Positions 13,789-14,185 of a stretch of 14,185 nucleotides of DNA are shown piece by piece. Source of the stretch: Deltaproteobacteria bacterium (GTDB taxonomy: Bacteria > Desulfobacterota > Desulfobacteria > Desulfobacterales > B30-G6); contig QMMS01000091.1 of the NCBI GenBank assembly GCA_003647375.1, positions 1-14,185 on the forward strand, read 5' to 3'. Every line of letters begins with the position of its first letter. Positions within the stretch are counted from its first letter, which is position 1. The position numbers and the translations under genes were made by a program. The notes below the pieces were generated by a model that did no database searches, had not been told where the DNA came from, and saw only the letters and a program-made list of their open reading frames with translations.

Positions 13789-14067
13789 TCAATAAAACCT
13801 GCTCTCCCCCTGTTCAAATGTCCACCCAGGTTTAAGTCTATACAGAACCCGAATGCCACCCTTATCCCTACTATTAACTTTCAAAGCATTCCTGTGAAAA
13901 TCGAAGATCTTAAGACCATGCTTTAAAAACATGTTTCGAAGATCGTCGTCCTGCCAGAAATAAAAGGTCTGGCCATCCTCCGTCGTTGATGACCCTACGC
14001 CCTCTATGAGGGATACCAGCACATTTCCGCCGTCCCGTACGAAATACGTTTTCTTAATACCACCTTT
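13789..14067 (-). pseudogene. C-terminal remnant of a SAM-dependent methyltransferase
   Basis: The open frame reads KTYFVRDGGNVLVSLIEGVG, then GQTFYFWQDDDLRNMFLKHG and LKIFDFHRNALKVNSRDK. This resembles the last strands and helices of class I methyltransferases (a strand giving the V-S-x-I/T-E-G segment, then YFW-x-DDL-x-x-F-x-x-x-G). The SAM-binding N-terminal half is absent: an in-frame TGA at 14068-14070 stops the frame, and only 21 further codons (from ATG 14133) are open upstream. After SRDK the tail (GIRVLYRLKPGWTFEQGE) does not look like the family. A GTG at 14022 could in principle start a 77-residue product, but I see no good ribosome-binding site. Confidence 0.5.
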
Positions 14068-14185
14068 TCAGACCCGCAAATATTCTTCTAAGGCGATATA
14101 TAAGATTAACTGAAGTTTCCTAAAAAGTTTCATGCCGCCATCCGCAGCAGCGCGGCTACGAGAGAATTAACAGCGGATTTACGAG

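Overview
The window looks like chromosomal DNA of a deltaproteobacterium (Desulfobacterota, probably sulfate-reducer-like). This is inferred from gene content and the style of its intergenic repeats; no marker in the window fixes the genus. The left edge holds the start of tuf (EF-Tu) on the minus strand behind four tRNA genes, in transcription order Thr(TGT)-Tyr(GTA)-Gly(TCC)-Thr(GGT)-tuf, the same order as the classical thrU-tyrU-glyT-thrT-tufB operon.

After about 940 bases of AT-rich, repeat-filled DNA, a plus-strand group follows: an MltD-type lytic transglycosylase lipoprotein with three LysM modules, a REC-PAS-GGDEF diguanylate cyclase and a 51-residue membrane peptide. Facing it on the minus strand are a small lysine-rich winged-helix protein and a gspA-gspB (ExeA/ExeB-like) pair. 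GspA is an AAA+ ATPase with a C-terminal peptidoglycan-binding domain, so both sides of this block deal with the cell wall: MltD cuts glycan strands, and GspAB helps a type II secretion secretin through peptidoglycan.

The stretch 8554-9607 is a graveyard of mobile DNA around a tRNA-Arg(CCT) gene. It holds a 298-bp nested inverted-repeat element touching the gspA ribosome-binding site, a scrap of tyrosine recombinase with its HxxR arginine changed to Ser, and a 291-bp element bounded by inverted arrays of 8-bp units that carries a frameshifted, internally deleted four-helix-bundle (23S rRNA IVS-type) gene. The right end of that element also lies upstream of mltD. In both places its TTG creates a false N-terminal extension of the downstream gene.

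The right third holds a secreted TPR protein (plus strand) and, on the minus strand, a likely operon of a two-TM small protein and two COG1237-like metallo-beta-lactamase-fold proteins. Beyond these are a probable ribbon-helix-helix protein and a C-terminal methyltransferase remnant.

I saw no CRISPR array, rRNA gene, intact transposase or recognisable defence system. The most unusual material is the set of four distinct repeat or foldback elements and how they meet gene starts and stops.
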